Shown here: positions 7,671-14,203 of the stretch, one piece after another
How the letters are laid out: each line of letters opens with the position of its first letter
How positions within the stretch are numbered: position 1 is the stretch's first letter
Assembly (NCBI GenBank): GCA_964464375.1
Contig: CAYXFU010000049.1
Location: forward strand, 1 to 23,820
Length of the DNA stretch: 23,820 nt
Origin: CAIOZA01 sp964464375
GTDB taxonomy: Bacteria > Bacteroidota > Ignavibacteria > Kapaibacteriales > UBA2268
Reading direction: 5' to 3'
Notes under the pieces: model-generated
What the model saw: only the letters and a program-made list of their open reading frames with translations
What the model was told of the DNA's origin: nothing
The model's database searches: none
Translations under genes and position numbers: made by a program

Positions 7671-7949
7671 TTAATCAAAATCTACATATACATCTTCAGA
7701 AGTTGGATGAGCCTGACAAGTAAGAATATAGCCAAGTTCAATTTCTTTGTCCGTCAAAGCATCACGATCATCCATTTCAACAGAACCACTTATGAGAGTT
7801 GCCATGCAAGTTCCGCAAGCACCGATCTGACAACTAAAGGGTGGATCATGCCCTTCCCTTAAGGCAGCTGTTAATATCGTTTCATCGGGCTCAATCGAGA
7901 CTGTATGAATCTCGTTATAAATTTTTATTTTTACTGATTCAAAGTACAT
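7671..7949 (-). CDS. [2Fe-2S] plant-type ferredoxin
   Basis: The 92-aa protein is a single plant-type ferredoxin domain. The cluster ligands are C40, C45, C48 (FSCQIGACGTC) and C78 (LTCQA). The segments SVEMDDRDAL and YILTCQAHPTSEDVYVDFD closely resemble the C-terminal ferredoxin domain of PaaE-type oxygenase reductases, but no flavin or NAD domain is attached. It starts 5 nt after the sufT stop codon and is followed after 46 nt by the A-type carrier, so it is part of the suf operon. I infer that it supplies electrons for cluster assembly, the role Fdx plays in the isc operon; another oxidoreductase role is possible. No Shine-Dalgarno is visible, consistent with translational coupling to sufT. 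Confidence 0.92.
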   Translation of the reverse strand: MYFESVKIKIYNEIHTVSIEPDETILTAALREGHDPPFSCQIGACGTCMATLISGSVEMDDRDALTDKEIELGYILTCQAHPTSEDVYVDFD

Positions 7950-7954
7950 ATTTT

Positions 7955-8266
7955 TTAAAATAAACCTAACTCAAATCTTGCAACATCGCTTAATCTATTT
8001 TTGTCCCAGGGTGGTTCAAATGTAATCATTACCTTGGCATCATTTACTTCGGGTATCTGTTTAATCTTCTCTTCGACTTCAATAGGTAAACCAACAGCCT
8101 CAGGGCAATTTGGTGCAGTTAATGACATTAGAACAACAACATCTCTTTCTTCTGTTATCTGTATGTCATATATTAAACCTAATTCCCAGATGTCAACCGG
8201 TAACTCAGGATCGAATACAGTTTTAATAACTCTAATTACCTGTTCTTTTAATTCTTCTAAATTCAT
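7955..8266 (-). CDS. sufT: SUF maturation protein SufT (DUF59 / MIP18 family)
   Basis: The 103-aa protein is a single DUF59 (MIP18-like) domain with the hallmark DPELPVDIWELGLIYDI (residues 19-35), the conserved cysteine in TAPNCPEA (50-57), and the C-terminal FEPPWDKNRLSDVARFELG. Members of this family (SufT in bacteria, CIA2/MIP18 in eukaryotes, and PaaD) help mature iron-sulfur proteins, especially when cluster demand is high. The gene is 4 nt downstream of sufU and 5 nt upstream of the ferredoxin gene. The suf context favours SufT over PaaD, since no phenylacetate genes are present. Confidence 0.92.
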   Translation of the reverse strand: MNLEELKEQVIRVIKTVFDPELPVDIWELGLIYDIQITEERDVVVLMSLTAPNCPEAVGLPIEVEEKIKQIPEVNDAKVMITFEPPWDKNRLSDVARFELGLF

Positions 8267-8270
8267 TATT

Positions 8271-8723
8271 CTACTCTATTGTAACTTTATTGTTTGCTGA
8301 ATCAAGTGCATTATTTAGTGTATGCCAAGCCAGACTGGCACATTTCACTCTGGCAGGGAACTCACGAACACCACAAAATACGGCAAGTTTACCTAAGTTT
8401 AATGTATCAATTTCTTCACCAGGATCTCTTGTAACAATCTCCCGAAACTCATCTACTAATATTTTGGCTTCTTCAATAGTCTTTCCTTTGATCAAGGTAG
8501 TCATTATGGATGCAGAAGCTTTGGAGATAGCACACCCTGCTCCTTCGAATTTAACCTCTTTAATAACGTTATTTTCTACCTGCACAGTCAGATCAATTTC
8601 ATCACCGCAAAGAGGATTATGTCCTTCAGCATGATGAGTAAAAACATTCAAAATACCAAAATTTCTGGGGCTTTTGTTGTGATCCAGTATAACTTGTTTA
8701 TATAATTCATCTAATTCATTCAT
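8271..8723 (-). CDS. sufU: Zinc-dependent sulfurtransferase SufU
   Basis: SufU accepts persulfide sulfur from SufS by a zinc-ligand swap and delivers it to the SufBCD scaffold. The 150-aa sequence shows the SufU pattern of zinc ligands: C39 and D41 (NPLCGDEI), C64 (GAGCAISKAS) and C128 (RVKCASLAWHTL). The insert between residues about 85 and 115, absent from IscU scaffolds, supports SufU. There is no sufE in the window, so SufU would be the SufS partner. It begins 3 nt after the sufS stop codon; coupling is likely. Confidence 0.95.
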   Translation of the reverse strand: MNELDELYKQVILDHNKSPRNFGILNVFTHHAEGHNPLCGDEIDLTVQVENNVIKEVKFEGAGCAISKASASIMTTLIKGKTIEEAKILVDEFREIVTRDPGEEIDTLNLGKLAVFCGVREFPARVKCASLAWHTLNNALDSANNKVTIE

Positions 8724-8726
8724 ATA

Positions 8727-9980
8727 TTATCTAAACATCATTAAAACTTTTTTTAACGAATTTGTAAAAACGTCTATCTCTTCTTTGGTATTGTAAAATG
8801 CAAAAGATACTCTTGAGGTAGCCGGCACACCAAATCTACGCATTATTGGCTGAGTGCAATGGTGTCCAGTCCTAATGGCTATACCGTCTCTATCTAATAA
8901 AGTGCCGACATCATGAGGATGTATATTATCGATAACAAAGGAAATGACTGATGCTTTATTTGCAGAAGTACCAATGATTTGTATATCAGAAAACTGATAT
9001 AAAGATTCAGTAGCATAGTTCAGGAGTATATTTTCCTGTTTAGCTATCTGCTCAAGACCTAGTGTCTGAATATACCTAACCGCTACACCTAATCCTATTG
9101 CTCCAGCAATATTAGGAGTCCCTGCTTCAAATTTCCATGGTAAATCATTGAATGTAGTTTTCTCAAAAGAAACAGTTCTAATCATATCTCCTCCAGTTTG
9201 ATATGGAGGCATGGCATCTAACAGTTCTTTTTTTCCATATAAAACTCCTATTCCGGTTGGACCATATAACTTGTGTCCGGAAAAAGCCAAAAAATCACAA
9301 TCTAAAGCTTGTACATCAATAGGAAAATGCTGTATTGATTGTGCGGCATCAATTAAAATTTTAGCACCAACAGAATGAGCTTTCTCAATGATTTTCTTTA
9401 TAGGATTAATTGTTCCTAATGAATTAGATATATGCACCAGAGAAACAAATTTTGTTTTCGATGTTAATAAGTTATCTATTTCTGAAAGCATCAGTTCTCC
9501 ATTATCCAGAACAGGAATTACCTTCAGAATACATCCCTTCTCTTCACACAATTGCTGCCATGGAACAATATTTGCATGATGCTCCATATATGAAATAAGA
9601 ATCTCATCACCAGCGTTAAGGAATTTTCTGCCATAAGAGCTAGCTACAAGATTTATTGATTCGGTAGTTCCCCGAGTATAAATGATTTCTTCTGTACTTT
9701 TTGCATTAACAAAATTTTGGACTATTTTCCTGGCACATTCATACTCACTAGTTGCAGCATCACTCAAATAGTGGACTCCACGATGAATGTTGCTATTTAA
9801 ATGAGTATAAAAATTCTTAAGAGTGTCAATAACAGATAGTGGTTTTTGAGTAGTAGCGGCATTATCAAAATAGACCAAAGGTTTGCCATGAATTGATCTG
9901 AATAGAATAGGAAAATCTTTCCTTATCAGGTTAATATCAAATTTTTTCTGTTCTGTAATTTCAAATATTAATTTATCCAA
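8727..9980 (-). CDS. sufS: Cysteine desulfurase SufS
   Basis: SufS removes sulfur from cysteine with pyridoxal phosphate, giving alanine and an enzyme persulfide. In the 417-aa sequence the PLP lysine is K237 (SGHKLYGPTGIGVLYG), the PLP-stacking His is in YMEHHANIVPW (131-141), and the catalytic cysteine is C375 in RTGHHCTQPIM, followed by SRVSFAFYNT. This is the class II (SufS/CsdA) pattern. The start is a TTG at 9980. An in-frame stop lies five codons upstream, and no ATG or GTG occurs in frame before the family's conserved FDINLIRKDFPIL, so a non-ATG start is forced. A GAG-rich but weak ribosome site precedes it. The gene follows sufD by 21 nt. Confidence 0.96.
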   Translation of the reverse strand: MDKLIFEITEQKKFDINLIRKDFPILFRSIHGKPLVYFDNAATTQKPLSVIDTLKNFYTHLNSNIHRGVHYLSDAATSEYECARKIVQNFVNAKSTEEIIYTRGTTESINLVASSYGRKFLNAGDEILISYMEHHANIVPWQQLCEEKGCILKVIPVLDNGELMLSEIDNLLTSKTKFVSLVHISNSLGTINPIKKIIEKAHSVGAKILIDAAQSIQHFPIDVQALDCDFLAFSGHKLYGPTGIGVLYGKKELLDAMPPYQTGGDMIRTVSFEKTTFNDLPWKFEAGTPNIAGAIGLGVAVRYIQTLGLEQIAKQENILLNYATESLYQFSDIQIIGTSANKASVISFVIDNIHPHDVGTLLDRDGIAIRTGHHCTQPIMRRFGVPATSRVSFAFYNTKEEIDVFTNSLKKVLMMFR

Positions 9981-10001
9981 TTTTAACCACTCTTATCATT
10001 C

Positions 10002-11336
10002 TTAATTTTCCTCAAATGCAAATTCAGTAATATTTAATCTTTTTGCTATTTGATTTTTAATTTTGTTCTTTAGTTCTGGAATGATTATTTCACTTATCAA
10101 ATCATAAGCAAAAGCACTTAGTAATAATGATCGCGCTAAATCCTCTGAAATTCCTCGGGCACGAAGATAAAAAAGAGATTCTTCATCAATAGTACCGGAT
10201 GTTGCACCATGACTGCATTTTACATCGTCAGCAAATATTTCGAGCTGAGGTTTAGTATTGATAGTAGCTTCATCGGATAAAAGAATATTTTTATTGGATT
10301 GATAAGCATTTGTCTTCTGAGCATCTGGCCTAACAAGTATTTTACCATTAAATACTGCTGTTGCAGAATCATTAATAATGCCTCTATAAATTTCATTACT
10401 ATTACTATTTGGTGAAGAATGATCCGCTAAAGTATGATTATCTGCAAATTCATTATTATTTAAAAAGTAAAGTCCTTTGAAATTCGCTTCGCAATTATCG
10501 CCATTAATCAAAGAATTAAGATTATTTCTCACAAAATGGGAATTGAGAGTAAATGTGGAACTATTAAAGACTGAGTTAGCAAATTGTAAAACCTGAGTAG
10601 TACCAACGTAATACAATTCTTTTTCTTCATTTTGATACTTATAATAATCCACAACAGAACCAGTATCAGCGAAAATTTCAGTTATTGCATTATAGAATGA
10701 TGGCTTATCACCTATCTGATAACTAGTTTCAATGAACTTAACCTGAGATCCACTGCTAGCCAGAATCAAATTTCTCTGATTGGATATTAATGAGTTCTGT
10801 CTGGCATCGGAAATATGCAGAACGTGAATTGGCTTATCAAGAATGAAATTTTCCGGTAAATATACAAAGGCACCATCCCTGAAAAAGGAAGTATTGAAAA
10901 GGGTGAAACCATCATTTAATTTATCAAGCGATGTTCCAATAAAACTATGATAATTTTTATCAAATTGGACAGCTTCAATCAATGACCCGATGATAACATT
11001 ATCTAAGCCGTCAAGATGAAGATTAGATAATTTTTGGCTAAAAAATCCATTTACAAATACAAGCAGAAATTCACTATTTTTACTAAGAATAAAATCTTTA
11101 ATTTGTATTGATTCAATATCTGTATCATTCAATTGTTCAGAAAATTCGAATTCAATATTGTTTAGAAAATTCAGGTTAGTGTATTTCCAGTCTTCATTTT
11201 TCTTAGTTGGAAAACCATTTTCAAGAAATAATTGAAAAGCACTGGCTCTTATTTGCTCTTCGATGACTATCCCCTGTGATGACTGAGCATTATTTTCAAA
11301 AACCTGTTCCGCTTTTTTTCTAAAATCTTTGTTCAT
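10002..11336 (-). CDS. sufD: SUF scaffold protein SufD
   Basis: SufD pairs with SufB and two SufC ATPases to form the SufBC2D scaffold on which clusters are built; SufD is linked to iron entry. The 444-aa protein has a helical N-terminus (residues 1 to about 110), a long beta-helix core, and the conserved C-terminal FADDVKCSHGATSGTIDEES. H376 there corresponds to the functionally important His360 of E. coli SufD. The ending (FYLRARGISEDLARSLLLSAFA) is typical. The ATG at 11336 has only a weak ribosome site. It lies 36 nt after sufC and 21 nt before sufS. Confidence 0.95.
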   Translation of the reverse strand: MNKDFRKKAEQVFENNAQSSQGIVIEEQIRASAFQLFLENGFPTKKNEDWKYTNLNFLNNIEFEFSEQLNDTDIESIQIKDFILSKNSEFLLVFVNGFFSQKLSNLHLDGLDNVIIGSLIEAVQFDKNYHSFIGTSLDKLNDGFTLFNTSFFRDGAFVYLPENFILDKPIHVLHISDARQNSLISNQRNLILASSGSQVKFIETSYQIGDKPSFYNAITEIFADTGSVVDYYKYQNEEKELYYVGTTQVLQFANSVFNSSTFTLNSHFVRNNLNSLINGDNCEANFKGLYFLNNNEFADNHTLADHSSPNSNSNEIYRGIINDSATAVFNGKILVRPDAQKTNAYQSNKNILLSDEATINTKPQLEIFADDVKCSHGATSGTIDEESLFYLRARGISEDLARSLLLSAFAYDLISEIIIPELKNKIKNQIAKRLNITEFAFEEN

Positions 11337-11372
11337 TATTAATTCTATAATATAATTTGCAAAATATAAAAA

Positions 11373-12134
11373 TCAATTGCCGTTAAGTTCCTGTTTAATC
11401 CAATCATAGCCATTAGCTTCAAGTTTGATAGCTAGTTCTTTGCCTCCTGATTTGACTATCCTGCCATCAAACATTACATGAACGAAATCAGGAATGATAT
11501 AGGATAGAAGTCTTTGATAATGAGTTATTACTATGAAAGCATTATTTTCATTTCTTAGAATATTCACACCATTCGATACAATTTTTAATGCGTCAATATC
11601 TAATCCGGAATCTGTTTCATCAAGAACTGCGAGTTTAGGTTCGAGCATTGCCATTTGAAAAATTTCATTTCTCTTTTTTTCTCCACCTGAAAAACCTTCA
11701 TTGACAGATCGATTCAAAAAGCTACTTTCCATCTCAACAAGTTTTGCTCTTTCACGCATCAAAGTAAGAAAATCCATTGCATCAAGTGGATCAAGCTGTC
11801 TGGCTTTTCGAGTCTCATTCACAGCGGTTTTCATAAAGTTAGCATTCGATACACCCGGTATTTCTACGGGATATTGAAATGCTAGAAAAAGCCCTGAACG
11901 AGATCTTTCTTCAGGAGACATATCCATTAAATCCTGACCATCGAACTCAATCTTACCTTCGAGTATATCATAACCGGATCGACCAGCCATTACATTTGCT
12001 AATGTACTTTTACCGGTTCCATTAGGGCCCATTATAGCATGAATCTCACCGGCATTAACCTCCAGATTAAGCCCTCTTAAAATTGATTTATCACCAACAT
12101 TTACTGAAAGATTTTCAATTTTTAGCATCGACAT
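11373..12134 (-). CDS. sufC: SUF scaffold ATPase SufC
   Basis: SufC is the ABC-type ATPase of the soluble SufBC2D complex; ATP-driven dimerisation remodels SufB-SufD during cluster assembly. The 253-aa sequence shows Walker A GPNGTGKST (36-44), the ABC signature FSGGEKKRNEI, and Walker B with the SufC-specific LAVLDETDSGLD. The switch histidine lies in ITHYQRLL. The ATG at 12134 has AAGGA 6 nt upstream, which decides in favour of this start over the ATG two codons later. It follows sufB by 27 nt. Confidence 0.97.
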   Translation of the reverse strand: MSMLKIENLSVNVGDKSILRGLNLEVNAGEIHAIMGPNGTGKSTLANVMAGRSGYDILEGKIEFDGQDLMDMSPEERSRSGLFLAFQYPVEIPGVSNANFMKTAVNETRKARQLDPLDAMDFLTLMRERAKLVEMESSFLNRSVNEGFSGGEKKRNEIFQMAMLEPKLAVLDETDSGLDIDALKIVSNGVNILRNENNAFIVITHYQRLLSYIIPDFVHVMFDGRIVKSGGKELAIKLEANGYDWIKQELNGN

Positions 12135-12161
12135 TATTTATCCTTTTAAATATTAAATTGA

Positions 12162-13610
12162 CTAACCAACACTGCCTTCAAGGCTGATAGCAAGCAGCTT
12201 TTGAGCTTCAACAGCAAATTCCATAGGTAATTGATTTAAGACCTCACGACTGAAACCATTAACAATCATACCAATTGCATCTTCGGATGAAATGCCTCTC
12301 TGATTGCAATAAAACATGATATCATCAGAGATTTTTGATGTTGTTGCTTCGTGTTCTACAGTTGAGGTTTTATTTTTAACTTCAATATATGGAAATGTAT
12401 GAGCTCCGCATTTATCGCCAAGAAGTAATGAGTCACATTGCGAATAGTTTTTTGAATTTGTTGCTTTTTTATTGATTGAGACTAATCCTCTGTAGCTGTT
12501 CTGCCCTTTGCCGCTTGAAATCCCCTTAGAGACAATTCTGCTCTTTGTATTTTTCCCTAAATGAATCATCTTTGTTCCTGTATCAGCCTGCTGGTAATTG
12601 TTAGTAACAGCAACTGAATAGAATTCACCAACTGAATTATCACCTTTTAAGATGCAACTTGGGTATTTCCATGTTATTGCAGAACCGGTTTCAACCTGTG
12701 TCCAGGATACTTTTGCATTATCACCAAGACAAATACTTCTTTTCGTAACAAAATTATATATACCACCCTTCCCATTCTTATCACCAGGATACCAGTTTTG
12801 AACTGTGGAATACTTAATTTCTGCATTCTTATGAATAATAAGCTCGACAACGGCTGCATGTAGTTGGTTTTCATCTCTGATTGGTGCGGTGCATCCTTCA
12901 AGGTAGCTCACATAAGATCCCTCATCAGCAATGATGAGAGTTCGTTCGAATTGTCCTGTTTCAGAAGCATTTATTCTAAAATAAGTTGATAACTCCATTG
13001 GACATCTAACTCCCTTTGGGATATAACAGAATGATCCATCACTAAAAACAGCTGAGTTTAATGCGGCAAAATAATTATCAGTTATTGGAACAACTGATCC
13101 CAGATACTTCTCAACTAATTCCGGGTGCTTCTGTATAGCTTCACTCATTGAGCAGAAGATAATTCCAATATCATTCAATTTGTCTTTAAAAGTAGTGGCA
13201 ACAGAAATACTATCCATAACGGCATCTACAGCGATACCCGAAAGCCTTTGCTGTTCACCGAGCGGAATACCAAGCTTTTCGAATGTTTTACGAATTTCAG
13301 GATCTATCTCATCGAGAGATTTGGGCTTATTATCTGAATTTTTGGGTGCTGCAAAATAATAAGCATCCTGATAATCAATAGGTTGATAATGCAGGTTGGG
13401 CCATTTAGGCTCCTTCATTGTTAACCAATAATTATATGCTTTTAATCTCCAATTAAGCATAAATTCAGGTTCTTCCTTCTTTTTTGAAATGAACCTTACA
13501 GTATCTTCATTCAATCCTTTAGGTGCAAATTCCTGTTCAATATCGGTTACAAAGCCATATTTATAGTCTTGTGTTGTAATGTCATCTAAAATATTATTCT
13601 CATTTGCCAT
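12162..13610 (-). CDS. sufB: SUF scaffold protein SufB
   Basis: SufB holds the nascent iron-sulfur cluster in SufBC2D. The 482-aa sequence is 13 residues shorter than E. coli SufB. With that offset C392 (SQCDSLLLG), H420 and E421 (VEHEATT) match E. coli Cys405, His433 and Glu434, the residues tied to sulfur acceptance and cluster building. The C-terminal segment FYCNQRGISSEDAIGMIVNGF and the ending EAQKLLAISLEGSVG are typical. AAGGG lies 6 nt before the ATG. The first 11 nt overlap the end of the rrf2 gene in another frame (ATGGCAAATGA), so translation of sufB is probably coupled to its regulator. Confidence 0.97.
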   Translation of the reverse strand: MANENNILDDITTQDYKYGFVTDIEQEFAPKGLNEDTVRFISKKKEEPEFMLNWRLKAYNYWLTMKEPKWPNLHYQPIDYQDAYYFAAPKNSDNKPKSLDEIDPEIRKTFEKLGIPLGEQQRLSGIAVDAVMDSISVATTFKDKLNDIGIIFCSMSEAIQKHPELVEKYLGSVVPITDNYFAALNSAVFSDGSFCYIPKGVRCPMELSTYFRINASETGQFERTLIIADEGSYVSYLEGCTAPIRDENQLHAAVVELIIHKNAEIKYSTVQNWYPGDKNGKGGIYNFVTKRSICLGDNAKVSWTQVETGSAITWKYPSCILKGDNSVGEFYSVAVTNNYQQADTGTKMIHLGKNTKSRIVSKGISSGKGQNSYRGLVSINKKATNSKNYSQCDSLLLGDKCGAHTFPYIEVKNKTSTVEHEATTSKISDDIMFYCNQRGISSEDAIGMIVNGFSREVLNQLPMEFAVEAQKLLAISLEGSVG

Positions 13611-14058
13611 TTGTTATCCCTTTTATACCCAATTCCAAAGAGTATAATTTTTCATTATTTGGTAATAAGTTCTGAATAGTCATTTCAGTAAAAAGATTAT
13701 CAATTTTCAACTGAATAAAGTGGAAAGGATCTCTAAGTGTACAATTATTTCTCTTGTCGCATGACTCATCACCAGGAGAAAGGCAGTTAACAATTGTAAT
13801 TCTTTCCTCCAAAGAATGAATAATATCACTAAGAGAAATCTCATCCGGAGATTTAGATAATTTATAGCCACCGTGAATTCCCTGTTGAGAAGTGATGATA
13901 CCATTTTTCATCAAGGCTTGTAATGTTTTTGATAGAAAATCGAAAGATAGCTCCATCTTTTCTGAAATTTCCTTGGCAGAAACAGTTTCACCATTTTTAG
14001 TAGCTATGTATTGGGTCGCTAAAATTCCGTATTCGACCTTCTTAGAAAGTTTGAGCAT
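13600..14058 (-). CDS. Rrf2/IscR-family regulator of the suf operon
   Basis: The 152-aa protein has an N-terminal winged helix-turn-helix (residues 1-70) with the Rrf2 features LSKKVEYGILATQYIA, LSFDFLSKTLQALMKNGII and GIHGGYKLSK. Three cysteines, C92, C100 and C106 (spacing C-x7-C-x5-C), lie where IscR has C92, C98 and C104, which bind a [2Fe-2S] cluster. I infer a cluster-sensing transcription factor that adjusts suf expression to demand, similar to IscR and the SUF-system Rrf2 regulators of Proteobacteria. It is the first gene of the operon and overlaps sufB by 11 nt. The best promoter upstream (14121-14149) has a dyad across its -10 box, fitting autoregulation. The start is the ATG at 14058; no strong ribosome site is visible. 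Confidence 0.93.
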   Translation of the reverse strand: MLKLSKKVEYGILATQYIATKNGETVSAKEISEKMELSFDFLSKTLQALMKNGIITSQQGIHGGYKLSKSPDEISLSDIIHSLEERITIVNCLSPGDESCDKRNNCTLRDPFHFIQLKIDNLFTEMTIQNLLPNNEKLYSLELGIKGITNGK

Positions 14059-14104
14059 TAGCTTTTTTCAATTTTAATCAAAATCATAATTTACGACGAC
14101 ATTT

Positions 14105-14129
14105 AAATAAGACTATTGTTATCCTATTT
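14105..14129. promoter_or_regulatory. Candidate operator dyad over the suf promoter
   Basis: A 25-bp imperfect palindrome has outer arms AAATAnGA and TCnTATTT (plus-strand arms AAATAAGAC and ATCCTATTT). It covers the proposed -10 box of the rrf2-suf promoter. Rrf2-family regulators bind dyads of roughly this size. Binding here would block RNA polymerase. The assignment rests on position and symmetry only. Confidence 0.35.
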
Positions 14130-14149
14130 GAATTTCTTTTATTTCACAA
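14121..14149 (-). promoter_or_regulatory. Candidate sigma-70 promoter of the rrf2-suf operon
   Basis: On the minus strand TTGTGA (14149-14144) and TAGGAT (14126-14121) are separated by exactly 17 nt. Each matches four of six consensus positions. The start of transcription would fall near 14113, giving a leader of about 55 nt before the ATG at 14058. The -35 box is the same hexamer, TTGTGA, as at 3702-3707. Confidence 0.4.
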
Positions 14150-14161
14150 TACTTTTACATT

Positions 14162-14194
14162 AAATTTGTAATTGTAATTTTAGAAAACAAATTT
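14162..14194. promoter_or_regulatory. Inverted repeat just upstream of mutS
   Basis: Perfect 8-bp arms AAATTTGT (14162-14169) and ACAAATTT (14187-14194) flank a 17-bp spacer, ending 9 bp before the mutS ATG. It could be an operator or a leader hairpin near the ribosome site. There is no visible Shine-Dalgarno for mutS. The arms are AT-rich, so chance is a real alternative. Confidence 0.25.
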
Positions 14195-14203
14195 TTTCGC
14201 AAT

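Noticed and set aside
8001..8634. Plus-strand open frames over sufT and sufU
   Set aside because: They are shadows of strongly conserved minus-strand genes and have no start signals.
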